40,566 nt of DNA from an uncultured Clostridia bacterium. Lineage in GTDB: Bacteria > Bacillota > Clostridia > Oscillospirales > Ruminococcaceae. Positions 36,870-40,566 of this stretch are shown piece by piece; position 1 is the stretch's first letter, and every line of letters starts with the position of its first letter. Made by a program: the position numbers and the translations under genes. The stretch is taken from contig CANRKQ010000005.1 in NCBI GenBank assembly GCA_947631265.1, positions 1-40,566 of the forward strand, read 5' to 3'. The notes below the pieces were generated by a model. That model was not told the origin of the DNA, did no database searches, and was given only the letters and a program-made list of their open reading frames with translations.

Positions 36870-37243
36870 AAAGGCTGATTCTTTGCATAGCAATACTTGC
36901 GGTAATAATTACAGGCTCTGTTTTGTCCTTATTATTGATAAACAACAAAAACCAACAGCTTATTGAAACTCTTGACGCTATTACAGTGTATGCTGAGGAT
37001 AGAAAAACCGACCAAGCTCTCGAAAAAATCGAAGAGTTCAGCCGGTTATGGAAAAAATATTATGTCTGTGTGTCGTTTCTTGTAGAAAGCTCTTGCTTAG
37101 AAGACATTTCTTCCTCATGCGCAAAGCTTAAAGCGCTTTTATTGAAAGACAGTGAAGAGTTGTATTCTGAATGTGAAACCATTAAATACGGAATAAATCT
37201 TATTTACAATAATGAATTCCCGTATCTTCACAGTATTTTCTGA
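36866..37243 (+). CDS. DUF4363-like protein
   Basis: N-terminal TM plus helical domain; overlaps DUF421 gene by 4 nt, a known pairing. Confidence 0.7.
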   Translation: MKRLILCIAILAVIITGSVLSLLLINNKNQQLIETLDAITVYAEDRKTDQALEKIEEFSRLWKKYYVCVSFLVESSCLEDISSSCAKLKALLLKDSEELYSECETIKYGINLIYNNEFPYLHSIF

Positions 37244-37252
37244 TAATTCAAG

Positions 37253-37693
37253 CTAACTTATTTCAGCAATAATTTTAATAAAGCTATCCAAGTCGTTAAA
37301 GTCTTTATACACCGACGCAAACCTGACATATGCTACCGCGTCTAGCCTTCTAAGACCTGCCAAAACCTTGTCGCCTATTTCGCTGGTAGTAGTCTCGGTC
37401 TGCATAGCGTTTGCGTATGTGTTTTCTATCTCGTCAACCAAAGAATTCACATCTTCAACGCTCACGGGACGTTTTTTTATTGCATTTCCGATAGCCTTTA
37501 TAATTTTTTCCTTTTCAAAGGGCTCAAAGCTGCCGTCTTTTTTATAAACCATAAGAGTTGGCTTTTCAACTACCTCATAAGTAGTAAATCTCCTGCCGCA
37601 ATTAGTACACTCACGGCGACGCCTCTTTTTTTCATCGCTCGGCCGCGAATCAATTACCTTTGTGTCCTCATAATTGCAATATGGACATCTCAT
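37253..37693 (-). CDS. nrdR: Transcriptional repressor NrdR
   Basis: MRCPYCNYEDTKVIDSRPSDEKKRRRRECTNCGRRFTTYE zinc ribbon plus ATP-cone. Confidence 0.96.
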   Translation of the reverse strand: MRCPYCNYEDTKVIDSRPSDEKKRRRRECTNCGRRFTTYEVVEKPTLMVYKKDGSFEPFEKEKIIKAIGNAIKKRPVSVEDVNSLVDEIENTYANAMQTETTTSEIGDKVLAGLRRLDAVAYVRFASVYKDFNDLDSFIKIIAEIS

Positions 37694-37708
37694 AATTAGC
37701 TCTCCTTA

Positions 37709-37744
37709 TCACTATATTTATAGTAATTATATCACATATAGTGT
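37709..37744. promoter_or_regulatory. Putative pair of NrdR-box-like sites upstream of nrdR
   Basis: TCACTATATTTATAGT and ATATCACATATAGTGT resemble ACACTATATATAGTGT. Confidence 0.4.
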
Positions 37745-37882
37745 TCAATTGCAAGAGCTCATACCAAATATATCAAAAAACTGTTAATAGGTTTAATTAA
37801 GAAGATTCTGTATCTTTAACGGTTTTACGATTAAAACAAATCAATCTTAATATGTATAAATCCACAGATCCACTTTATAGCT

Positions 37883-38161
37883 TCAGGAATTTATAAAGTC
37901 CTCCGTAACGTCAATCAGCTGCGTAGGAGTAATTTCCAAATTTACAACCTTCTCGAACAAGCCTTCCACCTGCCCATAGTTGGTCGTAATGTCCAAAATC
38001 TCTGATTTTTTGTTCTTCCCCGACTTTTCTTCCGATATTAAGCTTTCAATTCTTATACCGTAAGTCGGTGCTTTTTCATTGTCAAATTGGATTTCGCTCT
38101 CAATTAGACTGTATTGGATCGAGTTATCCCTTGAATTTTGTGCTTTCAATACCTTTTCCAT
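37883..38161 (-). CDS. Small conserved protein, probably DUF6514 family
   Basis: YSLIESEIQFDNEKAPTYGIRIES...ITPTQLIDVTEDFI; recognition from memory of family style. Confidence 0.5.
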   Translation of the reverse strand: MEKVLKAQNSRDNSIQYSLIESEIQFDNEKAPTYGIRIESLISEEKSGKNKKSEILDITTNYGQVEGLFEKVVNLEITPTQLIDVTEDFINS

Positions 38162-38261
38162 TTCTAAACGCTCCTTCTAAATAATTTTTGCATTTAAGAA
38201 TAAAGTAATAAAACCGTTAAATTACAATGTATAACTTCTTTAATTAAATTATACTACATAA

Positions 38262-38301
38262 TTCGACAAATTAATTAAAAAGTTTTCGACATAATTCGAC
38301 A
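38262..38301. promoter_or_regulatory. Cluster of three Spo0A boxes (TTCGACA)
   Basis: Perfect TTCGACA (reverse complement of TGTCGAA) at 38262-38268, 38285-38291, 38295-38301. Confidence 0.7.
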
Positions 38302-38327
38302 AACAGTAATAACACGAACGCTCAATC

Positions 38328-38356
38328 TTGACAATTTGACCGGTATACTATATAAT
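38328..38356 (+). promoter_or_regulatory. Consensus sigma-A promoter of greA
   Basis: TTGACA-N17-TATAAT, perfect consensus hexamers. Confidence 0.85.
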
Positions 38357-38421
38357 ATTAGTTTGATAAGCTGTATCATAAAGGCTTAAGCTATTAAATT
38401 TATATGTAAGGAGTTATAACT

Positions 38422-38898
38422 ATGGCAGTAAAGAATTTATCTGTATCAAAAGAAGGATATAAAAAGCTGGAAGAGGACTTAGAATACCTTGTAACAGTCA
38501 GAAGGAGCGAGGTTGCCGCTAAGCTTAAAGAGGCGCGCTCATTCGGAGACCTTTCGGAAAATGCCGAATATGACGAGGCAAAGAACGAGCAAGGTATCTT
38601 AGAAGCCAGAATTACAGAGCTTGAACAGATGATTGCCAATGCTGTTATCGTTGACGATGATAATATATCTCTCGAGGAAGTATCAATCGGCTCTAAAATA
38701 GAAATTGAAGATCTGGAGCTCGGCACTACGGAAACTCTGCAAATTGTAGGCTCAACCGAATCCGACCCGGACAACGGAAAAATTTCTGATGATTCGCCTA
38801 TAGGAAAAGCCGCGCTCAAGAAGAAGGTAGGAGAAACCTTTGAAGTCGAGGCGCCTGTAGGAATTTTGAAGTTCAAGATTTTAGACATCAGCAAATAA
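38422..38898 (+). CDS. greA: Transcription elongation factor GreA
   Basis: LKEARSFGDLSENAEYDEAKNEQG, SPIGKAALKKKVGE. Confidence 0.96.
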   Translation: MAVKNLSVSKEGYKKLEEDLEYLVTVRRSEVAAKLKEARSFGDLSENAEYDEAKNEQGILEARITELEQMIANAVIVDDDNISLEEVSIGSKIEIEDLELGTTETLQIVGSTESDPDNGKISDDSPIGKAALKKKVGETFEVEAPVGILKFKILDISK

Positions 38899-38938
38899 TC
38901 AGATACGGGATAAATAACATAAAGGAGCATAAATACAA

Positions 38939-40519
38939 ATGAGTGACGAAATTTTAAACGAGGTTTCTGAAGAAGAAATATCTCAGGAGGAAATAAACGG
39001 ACTAAAGCAAATAAGAATCGACAAGCTGAACGAGTTACAGTCAAAGGGAAAAAACCCATATGAAATAACAAGCTACGACGTAACCATAAAAAATGCCGAC
39101 GCTAAGGCTGAATATGAAAAGATTGAATCTGAAATCATAGCAAAAGTGGGCGATGATCAGGATGCTAAAAACGCTGCACTTGAAAAGCTAAAGGAAAAGA
39201 CCGTACGCATAGCAGGAAGAATCGTAAGCTGGCGCGATATGGGAAAGGCAAACTTCATCGATGTTCGTGACGGTAGCGACAGAATTCAGGTTTATGTAAG
39301 AATGAACGACATAGGAGAAGATACCTTTGCCGAGTTCAAGAAGTGGGATATAGGCGATATTGTCGGTATAGAGGGCTTTGTTTTCAGAACAAGGCGTGGC
39401 GAAGTTTCAATTCACGCAAAAGAAATCAAGCTCTTGTCAAAATCTCTTCTGCCTCTTCCGGAGAAATGGCACGGTCTTAAAGACAGAGACCAGAGATACC
39501 GTCAGAGATACGTTGATCTTATCTGCAACCCTGACGTTAAGGACACCTTTATAAAGAGAAGTCTTATCTTAAAGGAAATAAGAAACTATCTTGACGAGCG
39601 CGGTTATCTTGAGGTCGATACGCCCGTTCTCCACACTCTTGAAATAGGTGCAGCGGCACGTCCGTTTGTCACTCACCACAATGCTCTAAACCTAGATATG
39701 TATCTTCGTATTGAGACCGAGCTTTATCTGAAAAGGCTTATAGTAGGCGGTTTTGACAAGGTATATGAGGTCGGCAGAATTTTCAGAAACGAGGGTATGG
39801 ACACATCTCACAACCCTGAGTTCACCACAATTGAGATGTATCAGGCTTACACAGACTATCACGGTATGATGGACTTAATAGAAGATATGTACGTCACAAT
39901 TACAAAAAAGGTCTGCGGAAGTGATGTTATAACCTATCAGGGAACGGAAATCAACATGGCTGCTCCTTGGGAGCGTTTGACTATGGTCGAGGCTGTAAAG
40001 AAATACGCAGGGGTTGATTACAACGACTGGGCGACCGATGAAGACGCAAGGGCTTGCGCTAAAGAAAAGGGCGTAGAGGTTGACGAAGACGACAAGGCTA
40101 CGAAAGGACACGTACTTATTGCGTTCTTTGACGCTTTTGTTGAGGATAAGCTGATCCAGCCTACGATAATTTACGACTATCCTGTTGAGAACTCGCCTCT
40201 TGCCAAGAGAAAACCTGAAAATCCTGCTTTTACAGAGAGATTTGAATATTTTATTTATTGCAGAGAAATGGGAAATGCGTTCTCTGAGCTTAACGACCCA
40301 ATAGACCAAAAGGAGAGGTTTGTCCGTCAGGTTGAGGCAAAGCGTGCTCAGGGCGCAAACGCTGAAGTAGACGAGGATTTCATAACAGCTCTCGAATACG
40401 GTATGCCGCCTACAGGTGGACTTGGTTTTGGTCTTGACCGACTTGTTATGTTGCTTACCGATTCGGGTTCAATCCGAGACGTATTATTGTTCCCCACAAT
40501 GAAGCCGTTGGGGAAGTAG
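38939..40519 (+). CDS. lysS: Lysyl-tRNA synthetase (class II)
   Basis: [49 protein letters not shown]. Confidence 0.97.
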   Translation: MSDEILNEVSEEEISQEEINGLKQIRIDKLNELQSKGKNPYEITSYDVTIKNADAKAEYEKIESEIIAKVGDDQDAKNAALEKLKEKTVRIAGRIVSWRDMGKANFIDVRDGSDRIQVYVRMNDIGEDTFAEFKKWDIGDIVGIEGFVFRTRRGEVSIHAKEIKLLSKSLLPLPEKWHGLKDRDQRYRQRYVDLICNPDVKDTFIKRSLILKEIRNYLDERGYLEVDTPVLHTLEIGAAARPFVTHHNALNLDMYLRIETELYLKRLIVGGFDKVYEVGRIFRNEGMDTSHNPEFTTIEMYQAYTDYHGMMDLIEDMYVTITKKVCGSDVITYQGTEINMAAPWERLTMVEAVKKYAGVDYNDWATDEDARACAKEKGVEVDEDDKATKGHVLIAFFDAFVEDKLIQPTIIYDYPVENSPLAKRKPENPAFTERFEYFIYCREMGNAFSELNDPIDQKERFVRQVEAKRAQGANAEVDEDFITALEYGMPPTGGLGFGLDRLVMLLTDSGSIRDVLLFPTMKPLGK

Positions 40520-40537
40520 ACCCCGTAGAATTGGGGT
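40520..40537 (+). terminator. Short hairpin terminator after lysS
   Basis: ACCCC...GGGGT followed by TTT. Confidence 0.5.
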
Positions 40538-40566
40538 TTTGAGGGTGTTCAGGGCAAAATTTACGC

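Noticed and set aside
38400-39071. 223-aa minus-strand ORF opposite greA/lysS
   Set aside because: Ser/Leu-rich antisense artefact of conserved greA; no SD, no recognisable domain.
1-40566. CRISPR arrays, tRNA/rRNA genes, transposases, phage or defence genes
   Set aside because: None recognised; the short repeats seen (21144, 32425, 34432, 38256) do not have CRISPR repeat-spacer form.

Overview
This is a roughly 40.6 kb AT-rich chromosomal segment from a spore-forming low-GC Firmicute. The Clostridia/Ruminococcaceae-like assignment is inferred from gene content and protein style. It is mostly ordinary core genome: ung, folC, secD/secF, mscL, spoVT, a MraY-like/CDP-alcohol transferase/psd lipid cluster, pullulanase, a GH5 glycosidase, a GH25 lysozyme with FN3 repeats, the spoIIAA-spoIIAB-sigF operon, metY, purB, yloU/yloV-like genes, a gerA-type A-B-C operon, a DUF421/DUF4363 pair, nrdR, greA and lysS. 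No rRNA, tRNA, CRISPR array or intact mobile element was recognised. The observations most worth follow-up are: (1) three perfect Spo0A boxes in 40 bp between a small DUF6514-like gene and greA; (2) a large protein with two tandem ATPase-activase domains fused to a 2-hydroxyacyl-CoA-dehydratase-like region, followed by a second dehydratase-like subunit, with an unusual triple repeat and overlapping-hairpin leader between them; (3) two back-to-back truncated regulator fragments (XRE and ribbon-helix-helix) at the left edge that the ORF track misses; (4) an unlisted 39-aa membrane micropeptide with a strong RBS; (5) forespore-type promoter motifs upstream of an orphan spoVAC and of the ger operon; (6) low-complexity or uncharacterised modules in GerC, SpoIIAA and the GH5 enzyme. 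No clear wholly new defence or mobile system was seen.
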